This document shows positions 12,085 through 19,777 of a stretch of DNA of 64,000 nt, one piece after another. The notes under the pieces are model-generated. The model saw nothing but the letters and a program-made list of their open reading frames with translations, did no database searches and was not told where the DNA came from. The translations under genes and the position numbers were made by a program. Source of the DNA: Prevotella sp. (GTDB lineage: Bacteria > Bacteroidota > Bacteroidia > Bacteroidales > Bacteroidaceae); NCBI GenBank assembly GCA_017410365.1, contig JAFQQY010000019.1:24233-88232 (forward strand). Direction: 5' to 3'. How positions within the stretch are numbered: the stretch's first letter is position 1; every line of letters begins with the position of its first letter.

Positions 12085-12743
12085 TTCTTTTTAAGCACGT
12101 TGTCTATCATTCCATACTCCTTGGCTTCCTCTGCCGTCATCCAGTAGTTGCGGTCTGAGTCTGCCCATACCTTGTCGAATGGCGTGTGAGAATGGTCGGC
12201 TATGATATGATATAGCTCTTCCTTTATCTTGCGTATCTCGCGAGCCTCAATCTCTATGTCTGATGCCTGACCTTGCACGCCACCCAACGGCTGGTGAATC
12301 ATCACACGGCTGTGTGGCAGAGCCGAACGCTTGCCTTCTGTACCGGCAACAAGCAGTACAGCTGCCATCGAAGCTGCCATGCCTGTGCAGATTGTTGCCA
12401 CGTCGCTTGATATGAACTGCATCGTATCGTAGATGCCGAGTCCTGCCGATACGCTGCCGCCTGGCGAGTTGATATATATTGATATGTCCTTGCCCGGGTC
12501 TACAGAGTCAAGATACAGCAACTGTGCCTGAAGGGTGTTTGCTGTGTAGTCGTCCACCTGTGTGCCCAAGAATATAATTCTGTCCATCATCAAGCGTGAG
12601 AACACGTCCATCTGCGTTACGTTCAACTGGCGCTCCTCAAGGATATAAGGATTTAGGTATTGCGCCTGTGCACTCATCACCTCATCGAAAACCAGTCCAT
12701 TCATGCCCAAATGTCTGGTGGCATATTTTCTGAAATCGTTCAT
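12081..12743 (-). CDS. clpP: ATP-dependent Clp protease proteolytic subunit ClpP
   Basis: ClpP forms the serine-protease barrel of the Clp machine. Starting from the ATG at 12741-12743 it has 220 residues. A TTG at 12773 would add ten residues with no family support. The active-site Ser125 lies in [11 protein letters not shown] and His150 in [10 protein letters not shown]. Aligning the [13 protein letters not shown] segment with E. coli ClpP (ERDTERDRFLS) puts Asn199 at the position of the catalytic Asp, an unusual substitution. The rest of the fold, including [17 protein letters not shown], is intact. It is followed by clpX and preceded by its own promoter inside a hairpin loop. Confidence 0.96.
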   Translation of the reverse strand: MNDFRKYATRHLGMNGLVFDEVMSAQAQYLNPYILEERQLNVTQMDVFSRLMMDRIIFLGTQVDDYTANTLQAQLLYLDSVDPGKDISIYINSPGGSVSAGLGIYDTMQFISSDVATICTGMAASMAAVLLVAGTEGKRSALPHSRVMIHQPLGGVQGQASDIEIEAREIRKIKEELYHIIADHSHTPFDKVWADSDRNYWMTAEEAKEYGMIDNVLKKK

Positions 12744-12781
12744 ATTATATATATGGTTTCTTAAATTAGACAAGACAAAAA

Positions 12782-12850
12782 AAGAAGGCTATCGACCTTT
12801 TCTTTCTGTTCTTAGGAACAAAATTAATAAAAAAAGTCGATAACCTCCTT
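12782..12850 (-). terminator. Terminator-like hairpin after tig, spanning the clpP promoter
   Basis: On the minus strand the arm at 12836-12850 can pair along 15 positions (two G-U pairs) with the arm at 12782-12796. Seven T residues (12777-12783) follow immediately. The 39-nt loop contains the clpP -7 box. A tig read-through transcript could form it, whereas a transcript started inside the loop has only the second arm. Confidence 0.6.
12819..12826 (-). promoter_or_regulatory. clpP promoter -7 box
   Basis: The minus strand reads TAATTTTG, matching TAnnTTTG. The predicted start is about 70 nt upstream of the clpP ATG, inside the loop of the hairpin at 12782-12850. Confidence 0.55.
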
Positions 12851-12884
12851 AAAAAAGAGATTATTTTTAAAAAAAAATTATTTC

Positions 12885-14246
12885 TTATTGAAACAGCTTG
12901 TTGAACTCATCGAGTGATACTGTCTTTTCATTCAGCTTAACAACGCCCTTGAGAGCTGCTGTAAGCTTCATGTCAACGGCACGGTCAACGAGGCTGTCGA
13001 TGTTCTTGCGGTCCTTCAGCATGTCGTCTGCATACTTCTCAAGATACTCCTCTGGAATGTTGTTCATGCCGTACTGAGCAAACTGAGCGCGTGCAGCCAA
13101 CTTAGCCACTGCCTTAACGTCTGCATCCTCAACCTTGATAGCTGTTGCTGCCACGAGCTGCTCCTTAATAAGGTGCCACTTCAGCTCCTTGATGCTTGCA
13201 TCGAAGTTATCGTCAACGAACTTCTCGCCCTTATCCTTATTATTGTTAAGCATAATCTTCTTCAGAAGCTCTGTTGGGAACTGCAACTCGCCAACCTTCT
13301 TTTCTGCGTATGCACGAACGTCAACGAGGAACTTATAGTCCTGATCGCCCTGCAACTGCAACTTGATGCCTTCTGCAATCTTCTCGCGGAATGCCTTTTC
13401 GTCTGCCACTGCACCCTCGCCGTAAACCTGGTCGAAGAGTTCCTGGTTGAGCTCAGCCTTTGTGAAGCGTGAGATTTCTGTAATCTGATATGTGAAGTCA
13501 GATGTCATGTTGGCAGCCTGGTCCTTCTCGATCTTCAAGAGTGAAGAAACCTCAACATCGCTGTCTGGATAAGCCTTCTTTGGGTTGAAGGTGATAATGT
13601 TCCCGAGCTTGGCGCCATCGAAGAGTGCCTTCTGCTCGTCTACCTTGATATAGCTTGGCATGAGAACAGCGCTTTCCACTACGATACCGCCTTCCTTGGT
13701 GTTGCCTTCTGCATCAAGTTCGCGCATATCACCCTTCAGCATGTCGTTCTGAGCAGCGTCATACTCTTCTACCTTCTCATAGTGGCCTGCACGTGATGCG
13801 AACATATCCACCTGCTGGTCTACCAACTTGTCGTCTACTTCAATATTGTAGTAGTCAACGCTATCCTGATCGCTCAGTTCGATCTTGAACTCAGGAGCAA
13901 CAGCAATGTCGAATACGAACTCGAAGTTCTCGCCTTTCTCGAAATCGAGCTCTGGCTGCTTTTCTGTGTTTGGCATTGGTTCGCCGAGCATCTGTATCTT
14001 GTTCTCACGGATATACTCGTAAATCTTATCACCAAGCAGTTTGTTAACAGCGTCAACCTTAACGGCTGTACCATACTGGCGCTTGATAAGACCCATTGGA
14101 GCCTGACCAGGACGGAAACCTGGAATATTTGCCTTCTTGCGATAGTCCTTCAGTATCTTGTCTACCTCTGGCTGATAGTCATCTTTCTCAATGGTCAGTG
14201 TCAAAAGACCATTGATTTTGTCTGCGTTTTCAAATGAAATATTCAT
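12885..14246 (-). CDS. tig: Trigger factor, ribosome-associated chaperone
   Basis: Trigger factor binds nascent chains at the ribosome exit tunnel. The 453-residue protein begins with the ribosome-binding domain, including KILKDYRKKANIPGFRPGQAP with the GFRPG signature (about residues 43-47) and VDAVNKLLGDKIYEYI. A divergent FKBP-like middle part and a long helical C-terminal arm follow. Middle-domain PPIase residues are poorly kept, as is common in Bacteroidota. It is transcribed from its own promoter about 50 nt upstream and lies just ahead of clpP-clpX, an order widespread in bacteria. Confidence 0.95.
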   Translation of the reverse strand: MNISFENADKINGLLTLTIEKDDYQPEVDKILKDYRKKANIPGFRPGQAPMGLIKRQYGTAVKVDAVNKLLGDKIYEYIRENKIQMLGEPMPNTEKQPELDFEKGENFEFVFDIAVAPEFKIELSDQDSVDYYNIEVDDKLVDQQVDMFASRAGHYEKVEEYDAAQNDMLKGDMRELDAEGNTKEGGIVVESAVLMPSYIKVDEQKALFDGAKLGNIITFNPKKAYPDSDVEVSSLLKIEKDQAANMTSDFTYQITEISRFTKAELNQELFDQVYGEGAVADEKAFREKIAEGIKLQLQGDQDYKFLVDVRAYAEKKVGELQFPTELLKKIMLNNNKDKGEKFVDDNFDASIKELKWHLIKEQLVAATAIKVEDADVKAVAKLAARAQFAQYGMNNIPEEYLEKYADDMLKDRKNIDSLVDRAVDMKLTAALKGVVKLNEKTVSLDEFNKLFQ

Positions 14247-14299
14247 CTTTTTATATAAAATAATTAATTAATATTCAAACTTTTTTGTCATTTGGGGTG

Positions 14300-14307
14300 C
14301 AAAATTA
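14300..14307 (-). promoter_or_regulatory. tig promoter -7 box
   Basis: The minus strand reads TAATTTTG followed by C, matching TAnnTTTG. The predicted leader is about 50 nt. No -33 TTG was identified with certainty. Confidence 0.55.
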
Positions 14308-14471
14308 CTTATAAATAGCGGAAAACCCGAATAATTATCAAAAATTAACGTTTCTTCTTGTAAGCATTCCACGCCTCTTCTTCCTTTCCATGCCTCACAT
14401 TTGTTAAAGTCAGATGCCATTTCTGCATATCTGATGAACCAAAATCAGCGTCCGAACAGGGTTAAAACTTC

Positions 14472-14536
14472 CAGTAAGTGGCGTTCTGACTGACAGTCAG
14501 AAGCCCAAAAACTGTCAGTCAGAACGCCACTTACTG
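14472..14536. repeat. Perfect 26-bp inverted repeat (13-nt loop)
   Basis: The arms at 14472-14497 and 14511-14536 are perfect reverse complements; each holds the core GTGGCGTTCTGACTGACAGT or its complement. The loop is 13 nt and no T-run follows on either strand, so it is a poor simple terminator. It sits in the 550-nt space between divergent tig and the fimbrial operon (14247-14817). That space otherwise shows the tig promoter, a G8 run and the fimbrial promoter, and no gene. Confidence 0.85.
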
Positions 14537-14707
14537 AAAACAAACGGCATATTTACGCATAGAATAGAGACCGTTTTCTCGTGGCAAAAGCAACAAATCA
14601 ATCTTGCTGAAAAGCCAGAGAAAACAGGCATAAAAACTCATCAAAGGTTAATGTGCGCAAGGGAGCAAAAGCTACATACGCCTTTTTCTTGTTAAAAAAT
14701 CATAATT

Positions 14708-14715
14708 GGGGGGGG
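14708..14715 (+). repeat. Homopolymeric G8 tract upstream of fimbrial promoter
   Basis: Eight consecutive G residues lie about 40 nt upstream of the -7 box of the fimbrial operon. Such runs are prone to slipped-strand length changes. A regulatory role is inferred only from the position. Confidence 0.6.
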
Positions 14716-14755
14716 TAATTATTATTAAAGATGTATGCGCAAAAAGAATTATTTG

Positions 14756-14763
14756 TATATTTG
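14756..14763 (+). promoter_or_regulatory. Promoter -7 box of the fimbrial operon
   Basis: TATATTTG followed by C matches TAnnTTTG. It is 55 nt upstream of the ATG at 14818. No TTG stands at the usual -33 spacing, which would fit a promoter that needs an activator or a spacing change. Confidence 0.55.
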
Positions 14764-14817
14764 CAGAATAAACGGACTTAAACGCTATAAGCGGCCATGT
14801 GGGTATTAAGTAGGGAT

Positions 14818-16146
14818 ATGCAACAAATCACGTTCAGGGCAATTTCAATCATCTGGACTTTCTTTGCCACCATAACTTTGGCGGCACAAGAGAATGTTTA
14901 TTCTGCCCAAAGCATAAAGTCGGAAATAAGAAATTTCCGCATATACTATCCGGTAAACAAGACAGCGCTGTATCCCAACTATATGAGCAACGCTCAAAAC
15001 ATAGACACCATACGTCGCTATCTGGCTGAGTCACCACGCATCGACAGCATCGTAGTATTCTCATATTCATCTCCAGAAGGTCCATATACAACAAACTCTC
15101 GATTGTCAAAAGAGCGTGGCAAGACGGCAAAGAGATTCATCATGTCGCTCATGCCTGCCGACAGACAGTTGCCCGACAGCATCATCCATCTGCGCCCGGA
15201 AGCAGAAAACTGGCAAGGACTGCGTGAAGAGATTGTAGCCAACTACCACTTGGGCGACAGAGACAGGGTGCTGGAGATATTAGACAGCGACATTGCCAAC
15301 GAAGAGAAGAAGGCAAGACTGAAAAGGCTTAGCGGCGGAAAAGCATGGCGACACATCATCAAGACCATCATGCCACGTCTGCGCTATGCCACATGGATAA
15401 GCGTATGGCAGCCCATCCTGCCGGAATTGCCGCCGGCAGAGATTGTCAAGGAAGTACCTTCTGCCAATCTAAGGCGTATTGACACTGTTTTTGTGCCTGC
15501 ACCGGAAATCATCTTCGAACCAGAAACGGAAATGGAGCCAATGCTTAGCGTTAAGACCAACCTGCTCTACGATTTGTTCTATATGCCGAACTATGGCTTT
15601 GCTCCTGCTCCGAACATCAAGGTGGAGTACTACCCACGAAACAGCCGATGGACATTTGCCGGCGAATATGATTTCCCTTGGTGGAAGAAAGATTCAAAGC
15701 ACAAGTATTTCCAGATATTAAACTGGCAACTAGAGGCACGTCGATACTTCAAGCACGACGGCACACATACCCAGCACTACCTCTATGGCTATCTTATGAC
15801 CAACCTCTATGACATCGGATTCGACAAAGAGAAAGGATGGCAAGGCGAAGGATATGGTCTTGGTCTGGGGTATGGATATGCACTACCATTAGGCGAAAAG
15901 AGCAAATGGAAACTTGACTTCAACATACAGCTTGGCTATCTGCTGAGCAACTTCGACCCATATCATGCCGGACAGCCTTATTACGGCAAATATTATTACG
16001 ACTGGTATGGTCCGATAGACAGTTTCAAGCGCCGCAATCAGCGTCTGCATTACTTTGGCATAACAGGCGTGGGAGTATCGCTCAGCTATGATCTGCTTTG
16101 GCGTGACAAGAAATATAAACTAAAGAACAATGGCTATGGCAAATAA
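14818..16146 (+). CDS. OmpA-like / DUF3575 outer-membrane protein of fimbrial cluster
   Basis: This 442-residue protein has a signal peptide ending at ITLAAQ (about residue 24). An N-terminal part (about 35-175) resembles an OmpA-like domain: IYYPVNKTALYPNY, then VVFSYSSPEGPYTTNSRLSK. The C-terminal part from VKTNLLYDLFYMPNYGF to VSLSYDLLW (about 250-435) is a DUF3575 domain, probably a small beta-barrel. DUF3575 proteins accompany fimbrillin genes in Bacteroidota. An upstream in-frame ATG at 14797 would add seven residues, but the ATG at 14818 gives the better signal peptide. It overlaps the next gene by 17 nt. A role in anchoring or assembly of the pilus is inferred. Confidence 0.8.
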   Translation: MQQITFRAISIIWTFFATITLAAQENVYSAQSIKSEIRNFRIYYPVNKTALYPNYMSNAQNIDTIRRYLAESPRIDSIVVFSYSSPEGPYTTNSRLSKERGKTAKRFIMSLMPADRQLPDSIIHLRPEAENWQGLREEIVANYHLGDRDRVLEILDSDIANEEKKARLKRLSGGKAWRHIIKTIMPRLRYATWISVWQPILPELPPAEIVKEVPSANLRRIDTVFVPAPEIIFEPETEMEPMLSVKTNLLYDLFYMPNYGFAPAPNIKVEYYPRNSRWTFAGEYDFPWWKKDSKHKYFQILNWQLEARRYFKHDGTHTQHYLYGYLMTNLYDIGFDKEKGWQGEGYGLGLGYGYALPLGEKSKWKLDFNIQLGYLLSNFDPYHAGQPYYGKYYYDWYGPIDSFKRRNQRLHYFGITGVGVSLSYDLLWRDKKYKLKNNGYGK

Positions 16147-17308
16147 GCGCAACACATACATCGTGAGGTTTATTGCCATGGCATTATTGGTTATGGCAAC
16201 GCTCGCCTCATGTGAGCGAAAACCGCTGTACCTGCAGGCGACAGGACAGGTTGACGTTGAAGTCGGCGTCTACGACATCGAATTGCAATACATCTGGGGT
16301 ACAGAATGGGTTACCGAGTGGCAATACGAATGGGATGAGGCAGAATACGGCGCGATAGGCTACACTAAGCCGCATGGAGTAAGAGCAACCATCTATGGGC
16401 TTAACAACGAAATGCATCGCGACAATTTCTTCACCCAGAACTTCAGTGCTGACGGCGGACGCGTGTCACTATTGGCTGGCAACTGGTATGACTTGCTGTT
16501 CTACAACAACGGTACCAATTACATATTGTTCAACACCGACGAGAACCATAGCTTCTACACGGCTACCACACGTACAAGCATGCGCTCAAATTATAGCAGC
16601 GACGACACGAGAGCCTACGTAGACATGAATCAGCCGGAGGAATTGTTTGGCTGTTTTATGGATAAGAACGAAATATCATTGAATCCTGATGATTACGAAA
16701 TTGAATACGACGAAGACGGAACGACTATATATGTATATAAACTCAACGCCACACTACGCCCCCACACCATGATATATCTGGTTCAGGTGATTATGCTGAA
16801 CAATCTGAACGAAAAGGGCGAGAGAATAGTAAAAGGAGCTAAAGGACTTACCCTCTCTGGCTTGGCATCGGGAACAGATCTCTTTACCCGGCTTAACAAT
16901 ACAGAGCGCATATCGCTGACAACAGACGACATCAAGCCTTTGCAGACGGATAGAAATCTGAAACTGCCAGACGGGACAATAGAGATGGGAGACATCATGG
17001 CCACGAGAATGCTTACATGGGGATTGCCAGGCATAGACCCGTTGGCAGCACGGAGCAGGAATGGTGACGTAGAAGCAGACTCTTGTTACGTGGGCGTAGG
17101 ACTGACATTAAGCAACAATGCTGTCTTTACCGTACAGGGAAATATTACAGAAAAAATACGCAAGCGTCCGTCAGGAGGTGTCATTACATTAGTCATAGAT
17201 GCTGCCAAACTGCCAGAGCCACCAGAACCAGGTGGAGAGAGCGGAGGCGGATTTGATGCCAGCGTAAACGATTGGGACAACGAAATAAATGCTGATATAA
17301 TAATTTAA
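16130..17308 (+). CDS. DUF5119-like lipoprotein of fimbrial cluster
   Basis: This 392-residue protein has a lipoprotein signal ending in the lipobox LASC (Cys at about residue 27). The body contains VEVGVYDIELQYIWG, NWYDLLFYNNGTNYILF and YIYLVQVIMLNN-like segments typical of DUF5119 proteins found beside fimbrillins. A Pro/Gly-rich linker (PEPPEPGGESGGG) precedes a short C-terminal strand. The start overlaps the DUF3575 gene by 17 nt, so translation is probably coupled. It may be a fimbrillin-like minor subunit or an anchor protein; the family name is recalled, not searched. Confidence 0.7.
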   Translation: MAMANKRNTYIVRFIAMALLVMATLASCERKPLYLQATGQVDVEVGVYDIELQYIWGTEWVTEWQYEWDEAEYGAIGYTKPHGVRATIYGLNNEMHRDNFFTQNFSADGGRVSLLAGNWYDLLFYNNGTNYILFNTDENHSFYTATTRTSMRSNYSSDDTRAYVDMNQPEELFGCFMDKNEISLNPDDYEIEYDEDGTTIYVYKLNATLRPHTMIYLVQVIMLNNLNEKGERIVKGAKGLTLSGLASGTDLFTRLNNTERISLTTDDIKPLQTDRNLKLPDGTIEMGDIMATRMLTWGLPGIDPLAARSRNGDVEADSCYVGVGLTLSNNAVFTVQGNITEKIRKRPSGGVITLVIDAAKLPEPPEPGGESGGGFDASVNDWDNEINADIII

Positions 17309-17535
17309 CCCAAGTTTCACATGTTAAGAAGATATAAGAAGTTAAAGGAAGATATGCCGCTTTCAGCGGCGAAGATAGAAGACGATACTTTGCCTACGGA
17401 TGTGTTCTGTAGCAAAACTAATGTCTTTTATCTCCCTCTATCTTCATTTACCTTCATCTATCTCCTTCTACAAAGTAAACAGAGCTTGCGAAAATTGAAT
17501 AATAAATAAAATAATAACTCACAAAAAGAATAAGT
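17309..17535. repeat. Gene-poor spacer with imperfect inverted repeat
   Basis: This 227-nt spacer separates the DUF3575/DUF5119 pair from the fimbrillins. It holds purine-rich units (GAAGATATAAGAAG, AAAGGAAGATATG) on the left. Their pyrimidine-rich partners (TATCTCCCTCTATCTTC, CATCTATCTCCTTC) lie about 90 nt away, so a long imperfect stem is possible. A small perfect stem GCCGC/GCGGC lies at about 17358-17372. A 62-codon open frame at 17321-17509 has no recognisable product. Confidence 0.5.
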
Positions 17536-18576
17536 ATGAAAAAGTTTCTGTTAGCACTGATTACTGTCGCTGTTGTAACGGGTTGCAACAACGATGAGGT
17601 GCTCGTCGACGAACAGGCTCCACAACCGGAGGCAACCGTCGAGACTCCTATTGCTTTCAGTATCTTTGCAGACAAGGCAACACGTGCTCAAGCTACTGAC
17701 CTGGAAGCATACCACAACACTTTTGCCGTATATGGTACAAAAGAGAACAATGGCATGCAGACAGTTTTTAGCAATGTTACTGTTACCTATCAGCAAGGGG
17801 TGGAGGCACCTAATGAATGGACTTACTCTCCATTGCGCTACTGGGACAAGCAGGGCAGCTATGAGTTCATAGCTTTCACGCCTGCAGCTGCTCCTATTAA
17901 CTATACTCTAGCCAGCGACGGAAAGATTTCCGGAGGCAAGTTTGCTACAACAGGCAAGTACACTCTTATAGGCCAAAACATTCAGAGCGGAACGTCTGGT
18001 GAGGAAAAATACGTTGGTTTTGTTGGTGGGACGGGCAAGGATACCGACATCATGCTGTCTGACAAAGCGACAGCCGACGGTGCATTAAAGCCTATCGTAA
18101 ACTTGAACTTCCGCCACATACTGGCAAAGCTTAATGTTGCTCTGAAAACAACGTCTACATTCCCATCAGTAATAACCGTGAAGAACATCACCATAACCGG
18201 TCTTGACGATACGGGAGAGTATACTGATGCTGCGGGATGGACCTCATCGTCTGTTGACGCCAACTACAAGTTGCAATACGACGATGCCACAGGTGTTGTC
18301 CTTACCGACAAGGTGGCGTATTTCATCGAGTCGCTCATAATGCCACAGGCCATGGATGGTAAACTGACATTAGTGTATGAAATCACTTCAGGCGGTTATA
18401 CTGAGACATATACTTACGTCATCGACCTTGACGATGTTTTCGCCTCTATCACCGAATATGAGATTGGTGCGAACTACACCATTACGTTTACCGTCAACCC
18501 ATCAGATGCAATCATGTTTGATGCAGACGTGGCTCCATGGGATGAAAAGACAAACTCTAACCAAGAAATAAAATAA
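17536..18576 (+). CDS. Fimbrillin family lipoprotein 1
   Basis: This 346-residue pilin-like lipoprotein has lipobox Cys17 (VVTGC) and a conserved Thr-Arg-Ala site (R50-A51) after FADKA. The Mfa-like fimbrillin core motifs are NEWTYSPLRYWD, SYEFIAFTP and FRHILAKLNV, with a C-terminal FDADVAPWDEK. In type V pili the lipidated precursor reaches the outer membrane, an Arg-specific protease cuts at this site, and the freed groove accepts a strand of the next subunit. It is the first of six tandem fimbrillins. Whether it is the main shaft subunit cannot be told from sequence. Confidence 0.88.
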   Translation: MKKFLLALITVAVVTGCNNDEVLVDEQAPQPEATVETPIAFSIFADKATRAQATDLEAYHNTFAVYGTKENNGMQTVFSNVTVTYQQGVEAPNEWTYSPLRYWDKQGSYEFIAFTPAAAPINYTLASDGKISGGKFATTGKYTLIGQNIQSGTSGEEKYVGFVGGTGKDTDIMLSDKATADGALKPIVNLNFRHILAKLNVALKTTSTFPSVITVKNITITGLDDTGEYTDAAGWTSSSVDANYKLQYDDATGVVLTDKVAYFIESLIMPQAMDGKLTLVYEITSGGYTETYTYVIDLDDVFASITEYEIGANYTITFTVNPSDAIMFDADVAPWDEKTNSNQEIK

Positions 18577-18607
18577 AAAAATAATAAACAACAAAATTAT
18601 CACAATT

Positions 18608-19723
18608 ATGAAAAAACAGTATTTCTTAATGGCAATGGCTGCTACTATGTTTGCAGCTTGCTCACAGACAGAAGTTATCGACGAGGTAGTTGATAACAGC
18701 ACACCTAAGGCAATCGGATTTAACACGTTTGCAGATAAAGCAACACGCGCAAGATCAAACTCTACTCAATTGAATGATTTCTACACAACATTCAATGTAT
18801 ATGGCTGGAAAAGCATTGATGGTGGAACAAACTGGCAGAAAGTATTTGACAATGTAACTAATGAGTATTTTACATTAGATCAAGCCGGTGAAGTTGTTTA
18901 TATAACAGGAAAACCTTCTAATGAGTGGACAATTACTACCCCATCTTGGTTTTATGAAAATATACGCTATTGGGATAAGTTGGCTACAAACTATCAGTTC
19001 TGCGCATACACTCCAATCACAGCTTCAGAAGACGTTAAAGCAACTCCTGAAGGTGAAATCACAATTGGAACAGAAACATCTCCCATCACTGTTGATGGCA
19101 CGAATTTGCAGGCCATTCCTACCAATGTACTAATTTATAGCGGCTTTGATAAGGATTACATGACAGCTGTTTCTACAGAAAAATTTGAAGAAGTAGATCT
19201 TACTTTTACTCATGAGTTAGCAAAATTGAATGTTAAGGTACAAAAGGACAATGACTATAAATCAAGCCAGAAACTCTTTGTAACAACACTGGAAATTCTA
19301 AATCTGAAAAATCAAGGTTACTTCGTAAGGAATGCAACAAAAACATGGACTGTTTCTACCTCGTCTACTGAAGGAACATTTGCAATGGGTACAGGTAACA
19401 GGAATTTGGCAAATCCAGCAACTGATGATAAAAAATATGTTATAGAACAGCTTTTGCTTCCTCAGGGCATTGAGAAGGCAACAGAAGCCAGCAGCACAGC
19501 AGAGTTTACAGAAGCATGCGTACATATTACATATACAATCGGAACAGAAGTATTCGATGGCTTCTATGCTTTGAATAACATCTTTGACAATACAGATAAT
19601 TACACCTTTGAAGGTGGCAAAGAATACACATTGACAATTACTGTTGGTCCTGAACCTATACATTTTACTCCTGAAGTAACAGAATGGGTGGAAGGAAGTA
19701 ATAAGAATCTCACAATCGAATAA
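18608..19723 (+). CDS. Fimbrillin family lipoprotein 2
   Basis: This 371-residue fimbrillin has lipobox Cys18 (FAAC) and a Thr-Arg-Ala site (R47-A48) after FADKA, nearly the same as fimbrillin 1. Core motifs are ENIRYWDKLATNYQFCAYTP and FTHELAKLNV, and it ends with TEWVEGSNKN. By eye the gene is richer in A/T than its neighbours, which may reflect recent replacement of this subunit. It starts 31 nt after fimbrillin 1 and is followed by a strong hairpin (19736-19765) before fimbrillin 3. Confidence 0.87.
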   Translation: MKKQYFLMAMAATMFAACSQTEVIDEVVDNSTPKAIGFNTFADKATRARSNSTQLNDFYTTFNVYGWKSIDGGTNWQKVFDNVTNEYFTLDQAGEVVYITGKPSNEWTITTPSWFYENIRYWDKLATNYQFCAYTPITASEDVKATPEGEITIGTETSPITVDGTNLQAIPTNVLIYSGFDKDYMTAVSTEKFEEVDLTFTHELAKLNVKVQKDNDYKSSQKLFVTTLEILNLKNQGYFVRNATKTWTVSTSSTEGTFAMGTGNRNLANPATDDKKYVIEQLLLPQGIEKATEASSTAEFTEACVHITYTIGTEVFDGFYALNNIFDNTDNYTFEGGKEYTLTITVGPEPIHFTPEVTEWVEGSNKNLTIE

Positions 19724-19735
19724 TAACACTCTCAT

Positions 19736-19765
19736 AGTATGTAGGGACACCCGTCCCTACATACT
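19736..19765 (+). repeat. Perfect 13-bp stem hairpin between fimbrillins 2 and 3
   Basis: The arm AGTATGTAGGGAC and its exact reverse complement are separated by a 4-nt loop. No T-run follows; the next bases are TTAAAAAAAG. It could stabilise the upstream transcript or partly reduce expression of downstream genes. Confidence 0.8.
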
Positions 19766-19777
19766 TAAAAAAAGAAA

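Noticed and set aside
12744-12773. TTG-initiated N-terminal extension of ClpP (and similar TTG extensions of RecQ, the PPIase, the META lipoprotein, the helicase and the kinase)
   Set aside because: In each case a nearby ATG gives the family-typical N-terminus or a clean signal peptide; the extensions arise from in-frame TTG codons.
14674-14748. Two 17-nt segments that are complements of each other without reversal (16 of 17 positions)
   Set aside because: No known mechanism uses this type of symmetry and the segments are A/T-runs in part; probably coincidence.
17321-17509. 62-codon open frame between the DUF5119 gene and the fimbrillins
   Set aside because: It has no signal peptide, known motif or promoter, and it lies in repeat-like purine- and pyrimidine-rich DNA.
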